This document shows, piece by piece, positions 27,501 through 42,500 of a DNA stretch of 64,000 nucleotides. The notes below the pieces were generated by a model. The model had not been told where the DNA came from, searched no databases, and worked only from the letters and a program-made list of their open reading frames with translations. The position numbers were made by a program, and so were the translations under genes. The first letter of the stretch is position 1. Every line of letters begins with the position of its first letter. This DNA comes from Chionis minor (taxonomy: Eukaryota > Chordata > Aves > Charadriiformes > Chionididae), in the NCBI GenBank assembly GCA_013398295.1, contig VZSF01011296.1:124001-188000 (forward strand), given 5' to 3'.

Positions 27501-30500
27501 AATAAGATTTCCATGATTCCATTTCTGGAGCAGGAGACAATGGCTTGATTGCTACATTTTACTCCTTCCAGAAGTGTTTGCCATATAGGTTTAGCAAGAT
27601 CATAAGACTAGAAATGTGACAGTCAGTTTTGAAATAACAGTTAGAAACACATTGATGAACAGCAGGAAAATTACCCCGCAAACTCAGAGCCCATATAAAC
27701 ATGAATCCCATTGGCAGCAATTCAAGACACAAAAGATGCAAGAGACAGAAAGAATGGAAAAAGAACAAATTCTCAATAAAAAAATCCTGACAAAAATTGG
27801 GAGAGTGAAAGCAGAAGGCTTCAGGAAGATGCAAATCACAGGAGGGACTACTTAATAAATTTTAGCTTGAAATCAAATACGCTATAGTTTATAACTGCCA
27901 TAAATTGTTATCTTGCTAGCTACATACTTGCAAACATGCCAAACTACTATAAATCCAAGGATCAGAGGAAAAGCTGAGAAGAGTACGGGTGCTTCATTAA
28001 TGAGAAGGACCAAGCTGCCTTTCTTCCTAACCAGAAGTACAGTAGCTGCGGAAGTACAGCTGGCGGGAGAAAGAAAATGCAGGTGAGGGGGAAAGGAGAA
28101 AATTTAAATAAGCTTTGAAAACATTCAGGGGTGTACATTTTTTTTATCAGGCCATTTCACAGAAAGAAAGGTCAATACTCACTTTGGTACCTTTAGGTCC
28201 CATTATACCAGTTATACCTCTGATCCCTAAGATGCCCTGAAAATGAAAAGTATATACAAATTATGCTTAAATCTTTTCATCAGAACTGTCTTAGTATTCA
28301 GACAGAAGACTCAGAGTTCTAAATGCTTTCTTTATGCTTCTTTTAATATAGTATAAAAGAAATCCAGCTACTTCTGTATTAGAATTCATAATTCATATTG
28401 TAATTTAACATTTTATTCATTTAAGACTTTTTAAAAGAATAACAAAACCATCAGGCTGAATGCTACAATCACAAATATGCCTTAAGGACTGAAAAATGCC
28501 ACTGATTTCTCCTCTTGATTACCACAGAGTTGAAGCATTCTTCCTGTGCAGCCTGTGTGAGAGGAATACACAAAGGCCAGATTTACAAAAGTGCTAAGTT
28601 GTCTTAAGTGGCGTATAGGACAGACGCAGGAGCAAGGTACCATCAGACTTTATAGAACCCTAGAGGTAGACAAAATTGGGCAAGGTTTTTGAGAATACAA
28701 CTGCTAAGTTTACATGCCCGCCACAGCTGAGAGGCTGGACTGAGTAGACATCCAAGAGCAGCAGGATGTATCATAACTAGCATCACTTCCCTTCAAAATA
28801 CAGTATAATGAGAAATTTGGCTTCAATTTTTTCCTCTTCCTGAGAGACTGAAACTACATGATGTGCCTCCTCTCTGCAGAGAGACCAAACCCTCAGCCGT
28901 AATGTGTTTATCCTGCAACAAGAATGCACTACAACTGTGTTAATGAAACACCTACAGGTATTTCAACACAGCGTAGGCAAACCTACTTCTTGACCAGGCT
29001 CTAGATGGACAGCCCTTTTACTTGCTGCTAATGAAGTTAGATGGAATCTTGCGCACATTTAAAGCTGTGTCAGCCCAAACATGAGAAAAATCATGATTAA
29101 AGCAACAGTGACTACAGCAGGCCAACAAGGGAGAAACCCACAGTCTTATCGTTGTCCCAAGATCAGAGGTGGAAGTAGGCACGCGGTGGTACCCACTACT
29201 TTCTAACAAAAGCAACACCTCTCCCAGAGGTGGCTATCTTAAGCAAGTCTTCTTGTCAATGCATTACATAAAAGTGTTGGATTGCCGGTGCTGCTGTGGA
29301 GAAGAGATTCCTAATCTCTTCTATGGACCCGATGGACCTGAGCCTTGCAGTCATTTACATAAGGAACACACAAGAGAACACAACGGAGTCTACAGCCTCT
29401 CTACCTGTGTCTCTAAAGCCTTGTCTCTCCTCTTTTCCCCAGGTTGCCTAGCTGACATCACTTTCTGCATATTATGAATCCTACATTTTAATAAGAAACA
29501 ATTATTTTAAAGCTTGTTTGTAAGGTCACCAACTGGTGAAACAGTGAAATGAGTAATGCATTAAAAAAATATACATACAAAAGGGAAAGGAAAGCAAATC
29601 TCTAATTGTTTTTTAATTCTACTGTGTTATTTCACACTGATTGAAGAACTTTACCAAGCTGTGTTAAATGACTTGGTCCCCACTGGCCCTTCAGACAGCA
29701 GAAGCTGCTTCTTACACAAAGACTTTCTCTGCATCAGGGCACCACAGGAACTTTTTTCAGCACCAAACATAACAAGGATTACACCCTTTCAGGATTACAC
29801 CTTTTCCTTTACTTCGTCTCTGTTCTCTATCTTTCTCTAGTCCTAATCCGGAGGTTTGTGTTGTCTTATGTTCACAGAGAATTCTGTAATTTAGGATTTG
29901 AATGTCATTTGCATCAAGGGAAACTCCTGTATAATATTACATCTGGACATCAATGGCATTAAAGAAATAGTTTCACACCTAGGAAAAAAGCATAAAACCA
30001 CATCAGAAAATAAACTGAAGAAATTAAATGTGTTATGCCTATGACTATTTCTCTTACTTAGAATGACCCCTTTATTGTGTTCACTGTTGCCTGTTCAGCT
30101 GCGGTAACCACAAGAGCTCTTCATAAGGAAACAAGCTCAGGAGATATGTGCCACAACAAAGAAGTAAAGCAGGACAAGAAAATAATTCCAAAATCATAGG
30201 TGTGATTGAAGGATGCTGCTTTGGCATGCAAAAGGCAAAAACCTTAAGAAAAAAAAAAAAATTAAAAAAAAATAATCTGTTCTTCAGTGGCTGCTACTTC
30301 ATCCTCAAGTCTTAGCTAAGCCTGAATGTCACAGTTAACCACGTTTTAAACAAACACTAGCTTTGCAAGGATGAAGTCAGAGTCATCAAAATTACGGAAA
30401 GGCAGGCAAATTAAAAAAAAAAAAAGCAAAGAAAAAAAACTGCACCGAACAAAAAACACAAATAGTCACACAGAATAAGCACAACACCAAATTTAGGACA

Positions 30501-33500
30501 TAAAATACTTTTTAAAATAAGCCTTTCCACTGAACTATTTAGAGCTTTGTGCCAAGTGATAATGTAGCTTTTTGGAGGGACTTAAATAATTCTCATAGAA
30601 TAATTTTCTCATAGAAAGTATGTCAGAATAAAGAGAAAGGTGTGTGGAGATTTTATAATATCTTTCTTCTTACAATAAGAAGAAAAAAAGAAATCACATA
30701 ATCAAGCAAATGGGTAACACTATTTAAGAGGAAATACTTTACTGGAGGGCCTTGAGCTCCCACTTCACCACTGGGTCCTTGATCCCCTTCAACACCCTGG
30801 GAAAACAAAAGGAATACATCTGTAGCTAATGGATACCATGCATATTGCTCTCTCATCATATGAGGTACATTTACTGCTTACTGTTTTGTGTCACCATGCC
30901 CTGCTTGAAGAAAATCCGAGTGAAGTCACACTACTATCTCAGAACATAGATACTCGTTTAGATTCATTCCATTTAACTGTTTCTCAAAAGGATAATTTCA
31001 AAGCAACCCCAGTATAAAGAAGAACAATGGTATTTCATTCTTAATCTGTCATTCTTTTTTTCTTGATGTTAATCTCTAAGTTTTCTTGTTCTTTTAGACT
31101 AAAATGGTTAAAAAGGTTAATGAAGGTATACTCATATATGTGAATGGACTGGATACGCTAGTAGCTCTGCATCACAATGTCTCATGGCACTTCAGAATTT
31201 TTTGAAAATTAAAATGGTAAAATGTCTTATCTGGCCAAACCCCTATTTGATTAGATGATAACCTCTCTCATACAATGACGGTGCACGCTAATGGAATGAC
31301 AGTAGTTACTGCCAGTTTAATTTGCAAAAAGGGATTTTGGAGCATAAGACAACTGCTCAACATCCAGAAAAACAATAGGTGAGCTGTTTCTAATAAATTA
31401 GTATTCTTTTCAACATGCCTAGGAATAGAAAAAAGGGTTGTTGGTGTTTGGTTTGGGTATTTTGGGGTTTTGTTGTTGTTGTTGTTTGTTTTTTTACAAA
31501 AACCTTTTCTCTGATTTTTTTCCTCCAGCATTGAAGCATGGATCAAGGCACTGCAAATCTTCTCAACTTTTCTTACAAGTATTTCAATATTAAACAAGGT
31601 TAATTCAAATGAAACAGCTTAGAAGAGTTTATATTTCAGTCTTCAAGCTGAATCGTTCTTGGCCGCTTTACTATAGTTACAATCTTTCTTTGCCTATGAA
31701 CCTATATTGTGTCCTTTCCCTCTCAAATACATTTTTCCCTCCTCACTCTTCCTGTTACTACTCATCTGCGCCACAGAACAATTTACTTGGTAAATCCACA
31801 GAATTCTTCTGCATTTAAATGTTTGGAAGTTTTCCCATTAATAGACTTTACTTCAATTTTTGCCATGTTAATATTGCCATATTAATTAAATTGAATGATC
31901 ACAATAAAAAGCAAGTTGAGTATGACTTCTGCATCATAATAAATACAGAGTACAGGTGAATGAAGAACAGTTATGCCTTTGATTACTCTGGAGCATTATG
32001 ACATGTAGTATCTCTTCATGCATTCTGGTAAAACAATTAATAGTTCTAACAACATATAGCACTGTTTTTGAAGAAGAGACTAAAATACTATTAGCTTGCT
32101 AAAAAAACCAGCAGTTTTTCCCTCTATTTATTTTTTTTTTTACCTTATAACCTTGTTTTCCTGGTTCACCAGACTCTCCTTTTGAACCTTTCTGTCCCTA
32201 AAATAAATGTAAAAACCAAAATAAATAAATAATTAGAGATTATTCCAAATTAAAATACTGAGTTTTGCAAAACTGACACAGATTCCTCAGAACTATCTTG
32301 CTGTTCACTCTGCAATCCCCATTCACCACTGCTTCCTCACCTATCTAGTTAACACGACATGTTAAGTACAGTGTTGAAAAAGATCTGCTCCTGGATTTAA
32401 CAAGGCTGTATTTCTAGCAGATTAGTATTTCTTCTTACATTACTCCATAACCATTTCCCCAGGCCAACAGTTTTCATAGAAACCAGCAAAGACTACATTA
32501 AAAAAAAATTCCTAGATAAAATGAGACTCTAAAAGTGCTCTTTTCAATTTAGTATGTTACAGGTCTCCCAAGAAGAGAGAAAGAACAAAAAAGACTAAGG
32601 ATTTGGGAGAAAATTTAGAGTTTCTGGCATCAGAATACAAACAGTCCAGAAAGTGAATGAAACAATCCTTCACATACTCTAATCTTTTCAGAATATAAAT
32701 TTTACCCTGAAGGTTACAGCAGCAGTAAGAGATTTCAACAACAGGAGTTTATTTTGGCAGATGAGAGTTGAAATAACTCTCAGCATCTACACTGATGCAA
32801 CGTTTTTTGAAATTAACAGTGAACTGCCCTTCTGTCAAACCAGCAATTACCCTCCCTAGTCCTTTGAGACAGTATTTCCGTAAGGAATGCTTGAATAAAC
32901 AGATTCTCTTACCTTCATTCCCATTAAGCCAGCATGTCCTGGGCGGCCAGGTGGACAAGCATTGGGACACTGGAGAAGCACCCACATAATTAGTACCACA
33001 TAGGTTGAATAAGGGGGTCTGAGATTATTTAAAAAAAAAAAAAACCATGGACAACTATCTTACCAACGGGTCACCATCTTGCAGGCCAATTGTTCCCTAA
33101 ATGAATTTAATCACAGTCAGTAAAAGAGAAATAACCAGACCTGACTCATTAAACAATATAGTCATTCAACAGAACAGAAAATACCGCTATCTAAAGCGGG
33201 AATCAGAAGTATAATGAACCAAAGGATCTCCAACATGAAAAGCACCTAAACTGTAGGGTTTTATTGCAGGTACCTGCAAAATCCTGTCCTCTAACTTAGA
33301 TCAACTTTTCTGAAAAACAAAATATTTCTTTTGGTTTTTTAAGCTACCTAAAACGTATTTTCTCTTAAATATAGAGCAAATATACCCAAACACCATGAAT
33401 TTCCAGCTAAACCCAAGACAATTTCTGTAATAAGGATAAGTTTTACTTTTCCAATTTCAGCAAAAGGTTTAGATCTCTACAGAGAAAATAATCTTCCGAC

Positions 33501-36500
33501 AACACAAGTATTGGTAGATGAGTGAGATGTCTGGCAGTTAATGGAATTGCAATAAACTAAAGATCAGTGCACAACGAGATGGACTCAGTGGGGGGAACGC
33601 CATTCCTCGTACTAAATCAAATACTTGATGGAAGTTAACAGGAGGCTTATGAGGCACAACAGGGAAAAACACAATTTCACAGCAGCAGCTGGATTTTTTA
33701 AAGCCCAGTGGGAGGGAGCACACTTTCAGAGAGAAGCACGGGGGAGTTTATGGAATGAACTGGCCAGCTTTTGTACAGAAAGATTTAAAAAAAGCTGAGG
33801 GTATGTTTGGGTCCATAATGTCTTTATAACTGGAGTGGGATTGTGGCACTTCAGAAAACTAAAAAGGACAAAACTGTCAATGAATAGAAGCAGCATGCAA
33901 CATTATTGAGAATTCATTTTTACTTGTTTCCTACTCTTCTCCACTTTACCGTTCACTTTTTTTTTTTTTTTTTTTAACACAATGCCTTTGCCAATTTTTT
34001 GGCAACTCTCATGAAAACAAGAAACATGACATAAATAAAGCATATGGATTTCAGGTCTGTCCAGCAGAGGAACAGCACAGCTTTTAAGAAGACGTTCGCG
34101 TTTCACAGCACCCAGCCTCCGATGTGTCTGCCAAATGCTCTGTTTTACCTCTCTGGGCAGGTAGAGAGCCACAAGACAAAGGCATAAAACACATCCCTCC
34201 TCCCAAGAGGCTCAGAGAAGACAACCATTCCCCTAGAGAGGCAAAGCACTGGTGTGAATCTTTCTTCTATTCGTTACAAGCAGCAGGCCTGGTTGCAAGA
34301 CGTTAGAACTTAAGCCACCTGGGAACGTATATTTCTGGCTCATGAGCCAAATATTAAATTTTTCTCCTCCAAACGGAGAGAAGTCTACCTCTGCTGAAGT
34401 ACCACCAGTGAGGGCCAGCAAAGACTATATTTACAGTAATGCTGGAAGGCACAGGGAAGTTTGAAACCTGTAAAAGTTACAGTTGAAGACCGTTTGCAGA
34501 AATGGGAAGGTGTCATGATAGAAGCTACACAGTTTGCATTTCAAACTCTCTTTTATAACCATGAAGACTAGAAACTTGCTTTCTAAAAGAAAGATCAAGT
34601 GTTGATAGGATTAAATGAGTTGTATCTCAAGCTTTGAACACAATCCTCTAGACATGATGAATTAATATGCCCTGCTGAAATCCTAAAGTCAGTATTCAGC
34701 TGTAGGACTCGGCTGTAGGATTTGAGGAGTTCTGTTCAAGCAGCAACAATATATAATTCAGGCATTAGCACATATTAAAGGCAATTACTTACCCGAGGAC
34801 CTGGTGGCCCTGGTGGCCCCGGTGGCCCTCTTTTTCCTGGATCACCCTAAAAAAGGGTAATTTTGTTGATTCATAGTAATAATGAAAATGAGCAGTAACA
34901 TATTCGTGCCACACAGCAAGAGTGAGAAATGAAGTAGCTACAGAACCTAAGCCCACAACAACGCTCCCACAGCAGAATGGGAGCCATGTTGTGGAATAGG
35001 AGTCAAAAAAATAAATAATTTTCAGCCACTTTAGAAGTTTGAAACATCTGACCACAGGATCATCTATGTACTCCTCTACCTCATAACAACCAATTAAGTT
35101 CTGAATTAAAAGAATCCTAGTAACTGGCAAAAACTTGCAAAGCACAGAGAAGAAAAAAATCCCTTTTTTCAGAGCCCAAGATGAATTTACCAAGTTAGAA
35201 TCTCCTGTTTGTGAAGTTTTGATGTCCAGTGCTTTCAGAAGTAAAGACAACACAGAACCCCTGCAAATTATTTTTTCTGAATGCTTTTAATAAAAATAAT
35301 ATTCTGACAAGGACCACCTTTTAACTTAATACTGTAATTTCAATATTATTTTATATGTTATTAAATCAAAAATGAAATTAACAGGATGAATAAAAAAGAA
35401 TATTTCTTTTCCACACAATGTATAATTACATTGTGGGACTTATTATCACGATATGTTGCAGAGGCCCGTTATATAAATGTATTCAAAAAGGGACTAACTC
35501 CATTAATGGAGGATAGGCTCATACATAGCTTTCGAAAAAGGCAGCACAGATGGATTTCTGATTCAGGCAGTCTCTGAACTGCCAAGTGCCAGAATGTGGG
35601 ACAGCGTGACAGAAAAACGTCATTTTACAAATAGCCTGTACACTTCCAAGGTATCCATTGTTGCCGTTGCTACAGACAAGACAGTGAGCTAGATGGATCA
35701 TCTTCTGAAACAAATTGGCAGTTTTTAATATTCTTTTCTATATTCACATATATGACTGAGCACAACACACGGGGAGAGGTATGGATTAAAAAGGAGGCTT
35801 CATTAAACAAAATTTTAATGCTATTTCAGTTTTCAAGTAAAAAAACCCAATTGGTTTCAATTTGCGCGTCGGTGATAACGCGTGAAGTCAAAATATGGCA
35901 ATGTGCTGCAACTGAGCTCACAGTTTAGCAGTAAGGTCAGTAGATGGAGTCACACTTAAAATGAGACTAAGAAGAAATATGGAATTGCCACAGTCACTGA
36001 TATGCAAACGGAAACGGTATGCAATCATGTACCACAACGTCTACATGAGAAAACAGGAGTAAAGCTAAAGTTCCACAAGTAATGTTAAGTTTTAAAATTC
36101 CTGTATTTGTGGCAGGTTTTCTTTTTGAGTTTAGCTTTGCTTGAATAAGAGGAGAAGTAGAATATGGGAGACTATATGAAATATTTAGTTCTAGTTTCAT
36201 GGGTGGCCCTGACTTTGTGATATTAATTGTTCCTTATTTCTGATGAGCTTCAAACACAATCTTTCCTCAACCAGTGATCACTGCAGAGGAAAAAAAATGT
36301 ATCTTCAAGTTCTGTTATGACCCAAATAGAGTTTAGACAGCACAGTAATTATTCATTTTCTCTATAAGTACCTTCTAGCAATTGAATAAATCTACATTTT
36401 TAGCAAACATGGTAATACTTACAGGTGGACCGGCACGACCTACTTCCCCAGGAAGTCCTGCTGCACCAGCTGGACCCTGTAACAACCAAGGTAAAGAGTA

Positions 36501-39500
36501 TTTTTAGACTATACAATACCTCTATAACAAGCATTCAAGAAGTGAGAACATGTAATTCTCTCAAACAACAAACCATGCCTTCAGGCACCAGTATTCTTGC
36601 CCCCTATACCATAGACCTAAGCAACCTCAGTAGTAGCTGAAAAAAGCATACATAGTAGACATAGAACATCCAGATAAAAACAATATATTTTCTCCATTGA
36701 AATACTTTTTATTAGAGTATAACAGCTTTATTGAATATTTAAACAGATTCATGAAACAGTATGTTTATGAATATTAAAAATTATACTTACAGGTGGTCCA
36801 AGAAGCCCCTTGCCCTGTGACAAATGAAAAAATGTCAGAAATATGGGGAAGGTTCCACACCTAGTCAAGCTGTTTGCCAAGAACAGAGTATGAGGTAAAA
36901 AGGTACAAAAACACTGAAGTTTGACTCTGCAAGATCTTTTTGAAAACTTGTTTAACTAAGGCTAATTATCAATTTTATTATTAAGTGATAAATACTAGGA
37001 GGAAAAATAAACTCTTGAGTAAGTTGTCTTGCAGTAGCATTTATTTACATATATTTAGAAACACATATACTTCCACAAAGGAACAAAGCTATTAAAGCCG
37101 TTGGGTATAGCTAATTATCAAGCACCATGACAAACACATCTATACTATACTATACTATACATTTCCTTCTAACAGTGCATTCAAATTGATAATAAAAGAG
37201 TTTGGAGTTTGTTCTGGTTTTTTGGTTTTTTGTTTTGGTTTTGGGTGGATTTTTTTGCCAGTGTTTCCCCAAGGTCTAAATCCATTAAATTAGCACTTTT
37301 TGGTAGTCAGAAAGAACACCAAACTGCTCCTGTTTACATTTTCCATCAGTATTGCTCTGAATCATTTTAATGAGAAGTGTCCAAGATACAAATCTGTTTC
37401 TGCCTATTTGGACAATATACTCCCTCTAAGAAAACAGATTCCTCTGTCTTGCATTACTAAAGCAAATAGATAATCTTATGGAGAACAGTGTCAATGATGT
37501 GTACGAAACACTGGCATATAGAATCACAAACATACTTAAATCTTCAGAATATTTCATGTAATAAAGCACCTGGGCTGAGTGGAGTTTAAAAGCCACAGAA
37601 TATCATACCAGGATTGTATCTGCCAGGTTGTCTTTACAAAACTTGGTACAACAAATGGAAAAAATCAAGCATTTATCAGAGCCATTCCATTTTAACCATT
37701 TAATACACAGCAAAAAGCAAACTTTATCGTCTTGCGTAACTACATAATTTCTTTGTTATTACTTAACACTCCCATGCTGCAGTTCATTGTATTATACATG
37801 TCTACATTTGACTATACAAATCAAACTTTCACTGCATCACATATGTGATATTATAATATCATCTGCCTCTGAAAGAAGGAAATGTGCAGGTTCCCATTGG
37901 AGCATCCCCTACCTATTCCGCCCCTAACAGTGGCAGGGAAAGTCAGTGATACGACACCAAAAGAAGCAGCTACAGCTACTGTGTTCAGCCCACAAATGGG
38001 CCTAGGAGAAGCCAGTCTCCCCCTCTGCCCCTTCCATTGCATCTCCTCACCCTCCTAATTAGGACTCCCAGAAGCAGGGGCTGTCCTCCAGCAATCCACA
38101 CCTCCCCCTCGCCCAGCTGCTTCATCCTTCTGGCCATGAACTCCCACCAGCAGACCATGTTGCGGAATTGAGAGCTCCAAGGCAATCAGCCAGTAAAGAC
38201 CTACGTAGAGCAGTTAATGATCCCATGTCCCTGCCTCTGCCTGCGTCCTAAAGAGAAAGCCTCTCCACACAGCCTGGGATTGCGGCTTTACATTCCCAGA
38301 TGCCTGCTGCCTGCTTTGGAGGCGCTTATCTGTTGCACGAGCAGAAGGAGTGAGTGCTTGGGCAGTGTAACCAACTGGTTGAGAGACATTCACCTATTGA
38401 TCTGATAAATACCTCCACGTCGTCAAAGCGGACCTGCCACCACCTCACCAAGAGTCACATACCGGTACCACATACCTTGTGCCAGAAGCTGTGCTTTAGC
38501 AGACCTTAAAATGTCTTAAATTTCTCTACAAATAAATACACACAATTCTACCTGTGCGTCAGATCTGTAAAACACGAGCAATATATCAGCTAAGAGAAAA
38601 GTTAGAGGGAACTTAACCCAAAGAGAATGGACTAAGAGTGCAATACGTGCACTGAACACAGCAGCCGCAGGACTGTTTACCAGGGCCAGATCAGAGACAT
38701 CGGCATATTTGGTGGTAAATTACCTGGGTTAATTTTGTAAATCTGTCATTTGAGAGACTATCCACAAAAAGAGATGAGACAAAGAGAATAAATTAAAACT
38801 AAACGATGAACCGGAAAAGTATAGAGGAAAGGGAGAGTCAGAGAGGATAACTACAGATTGCCAGGATACATTCTGTGGAAAAAAGGGTGACAGAAACAGA
38901 AAAGCAAATGCTGTATATAAAACTTTGGATATTTAACATTCTTTCTTTCAGTTACCCTGAAGCCCTAACTTGGCCAAAAAAATCCTCTGGATGAGCTGGA
39001 AAAACAGTGATAATAACTTAAAACTAATTAATGTTGTAGCCAAGGCTTCTGACATTCTGTTTGCACTGAGCATTTTATCAACTTAAGCAAGGGGTTTTGT
39101 GAGAAATTAAGTCTTTGGATAACCATCCAGAGACTACTCCACTTACAAAAGGCCACTGACTGAATTCAAAGCAGTGCATAATTACACCTAAATACTCAGT
39201 TAATCATGTAGCTATATGCAGACTCATAAGTGTGCTCACTATGTTTCTAGTAAACGAGATCTCACGGATCAAACCAAAGACCTGCAAAGGTTAAACAGTC
39301 CCATTACCTCACGCTTGTAGTAACAGCTTCTCAAAAAGTCTCTAAATATGAGAATTAGAATCATCACACTCCAGCACTGCCACTTCTACCTTTTTTTTTT
39401 TTAATTAGGTTTCATTACTCTAAGTTTAATGTCACTAAAGGTGAAATGAACAGTATTGGCCATTTTGAGAAACTTCCACTAAAAGCTGCTCTATTTCTTC

Positions 39501-42500
39501 AGCAGCTTAAAACCATTCATCAAAAGGAAAGCCTGTATAAATGAAATTTCCCCAAGAGATTTATTTTGAGCATTAATCTTCTCATATGGATTCAGCATGT
39601 ATGGGTTAACAACCACGGAGCTAGAAAATCAAACACTAGGCTTCTTCCTAAAATGTGAGGTCTCAGGATTAACCTTAATAATTACAAGGGTAATGACAGG
39701 AGGTGACTAAGCATATCCATCTCTTCTTTGCCTTTAAATAACTAAGAATTCTCATTTCCTCATTATAAATATTCCTGCAGATTCACCTTTAAATACAAGG
39801 TTCAGTTGCTTATTAAGCAGAGGCAGAACAATTCCAAGGACAATCCCTACTGAGGTTCACTGAAGCATTATCACCTTACGACTGAAAGTCTCAGGGCAAA
39901 CAAAAAATTGCTAAACTTTGAATAATGACCCAAAATCTCATCAGATCTATTGTTTTTACAGTATCAAAATACAGTCACAAAAGACCTGAATCAGGTAAGT
40001 GCTGCTCTGAATGGAATCAGCATTCTACCTTGACAAATTGGTCCAGTTTGCTGCTTTCCTATAGTAACATCTCCACTTCTCAGCTGAGATTAACCCTCTT
40101 TACGTATATTTTATATAAACACTTTCTGAAGGCTCTTAAATTATTCATTTTCCCATTATATCTCATTTTCCCCATATCTCACCACTAATGGTGAGATAAA
40201 ATCATGTATGTTTTCCCCAAGTCAGTTTTTGTTTCAGCAATTCAGTTTTAATTCGCAATTTTTCCCCTCTCCCATAGTAGTTCTTTTCATGTATGCTTTT
40301 TTCCATATCATGAGTAACATATCTGACAGAGTTAAGCTATCTTTTCATTCCAGCTACATTTTAAAATGCAAATGACCGAGACTATTTGACTAAATGACTA
40401 TTTTCCCACCTACTCAACAGCAAAAAATTAAAATAAACAAAAATCTCAAATCCATAACAGAAAAATGAAATGTAGGGCTTTAGAGGTACCTAGAAGCTAC
40501 CTCAGTTCTGCTATTTTCTGACTAAATTTAGCTCATATATTGAGTCTGTAGATTAATCAGCCATTAGAAAAGTGTTACCTATTTTCCAGATTCTCAGGTA
40601 AGAAACAGTATCCATGAAAATTAAATGCAAATGTCCACAGAGTATGATTCATCTTAAGTTTGAGTATGTCTTTAATGTAACATCTTCAATAATAACATTA
40701 TAATTTCCTCTCTGGCCAAATATTGAAATTATTGCTCAATATAAGTTTAATGGAAGTTAATGGGACAGGGTCAAAAAATACAAAGATACAGAATTTCACA
40801 TCTATGAGTGTTATACTGGAATACAACAACTCTTCTATTTAATTCCATTAATTCCTCCAAAAAGAATCTAATTTTTAATTAAATTTTAATTATGTCCAGC
40901 CCTATCGCAATTTAATGTCAGTCATCTAGTTCCATTACTCATTTTCCCTGAGTTTTTTCCTGTTTTCCTAAAGAATCTAGGTTTCTACATCATTCTTTTC
41001 TTCAGCCCCGTAAAATTCCTAAAATTCCCAATTATTTTCACCCCCCAAAGATGGATGTTAAATCCGTCTGCATGCCAACTGGAACAGTACTCTTCACATG
41101 TCCTTTTTCGTATTTTTTTTTTTTTTTTTCATATGGAACAGCACAGGAAGTCCCATACAGCATTTACACTTCAGTGATTCCATTTAAACACATGGCAAGC
41201 AGCTGAAACAGGAATAACTGGAGACTAATTTATGCAAATAAAACATGGGCTCTCCTGTGTCTACAGCATTTTCACAAAGAGATGGAAAACAACAGTACGT
41301 GTCCAAAACTTGTGACCACATAACACATGCTCCTTTCTTTTCTACAGCGTACAAACACAGCATGTCCTTTCAGTAATATCTGCACACTTAGATATAAAGA
41401 CAAAAAGGTTCCTTAATGTACTATTTTAATATCTTATGAGTTCTTTTAAAATTCAGAAGTCGTTCCTGGCTTTTTTTCACTACATTTAATGGCAAAAATT
41501 CTTCATATTTATACCGAAGCTCTAAAAAGCCTCTTCATACACTAAATATATAACTCACCGGAAGTCCACGAGCACCTGGCACTCCTGGCTCACCCTTTAA
41601 AAAATAAAAATTGAGTTTTTTCAAGAGGCATTAGCATAAAGTTTTGTAAGCAACATACAGGAAGATGCTCTCACCTTTTGGAGGGCATCATTTAGTGGAC
41701 ATATTCTGCAAGTATTATTCACTTCATTAATGCTATGCTGGTTTCAGTGAGACTTGATAGAAAGGAAAGACTTTCTCAATATTAAAAAGGTACAGCCTCA
41801 AGCCTTTTTTTCCACCAAAAAAAATAATAATTCAAACATGCTGGTTACTCTGACCTTCTAATGTGTATTTCATTTGTCTGATTGCTGATGAAGTCAGGTT
41901 TCACTGTTCAGGTTCCCACTGCGTATTACTATGACATAATTACAGTACAAGGTGGAAAGAGCCTCACCATCACAGAAGATGCTCAAACTTAATGTCATCA
42001 GTGTAATGCCACCATTCCTTGCTGCTGGCTAGGGGAATGGAAGTTGCTTTGTACTATGTGAAAAGGGCTCGATGGGTTTGTATTCTATAGACGTTTTAAT
42101 ATTGTAAGAAACGCTGCAGAATCTCATTAATCCTGCTTTAAAAAAAAACAAAACCCCATAGCTTCATGCATAATTTTGTTCTTACCTTCTGTCCTTTTGG
42201 TCCTGTGGCTCCACGTGAGCCATCAGGTCCTGTGAATCCCTTTGGAAGTAATGTATACAATGTCAATGCAAAGGTTATGCTCTTAATCACAACAGAAAGA
42301 TTCTAAAACATAGAATAATGAAGTTATTAAATGAGATAAGTTACTGCAGAAGACTTACAACTCAAATGCCTATTTATGTGTACAGATAGAATTGCCTGAG
42401 TTCAATGTACTAGCTTCTGGCGACAAACACCAGTGCATGCAATATGTGCCTTTCAAAAATTATTCAGTTAAATCACAATTAAAGTAAATACACGATCTCA

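Noticed and set aside
34789..35253. 154-codon minus frame upstream of exon 15
   Set aside because: It is intron 14 read through in the exon frame. The upstream part shows no domain, and the exon 15 acceptor TTTTTTAG lies within it.
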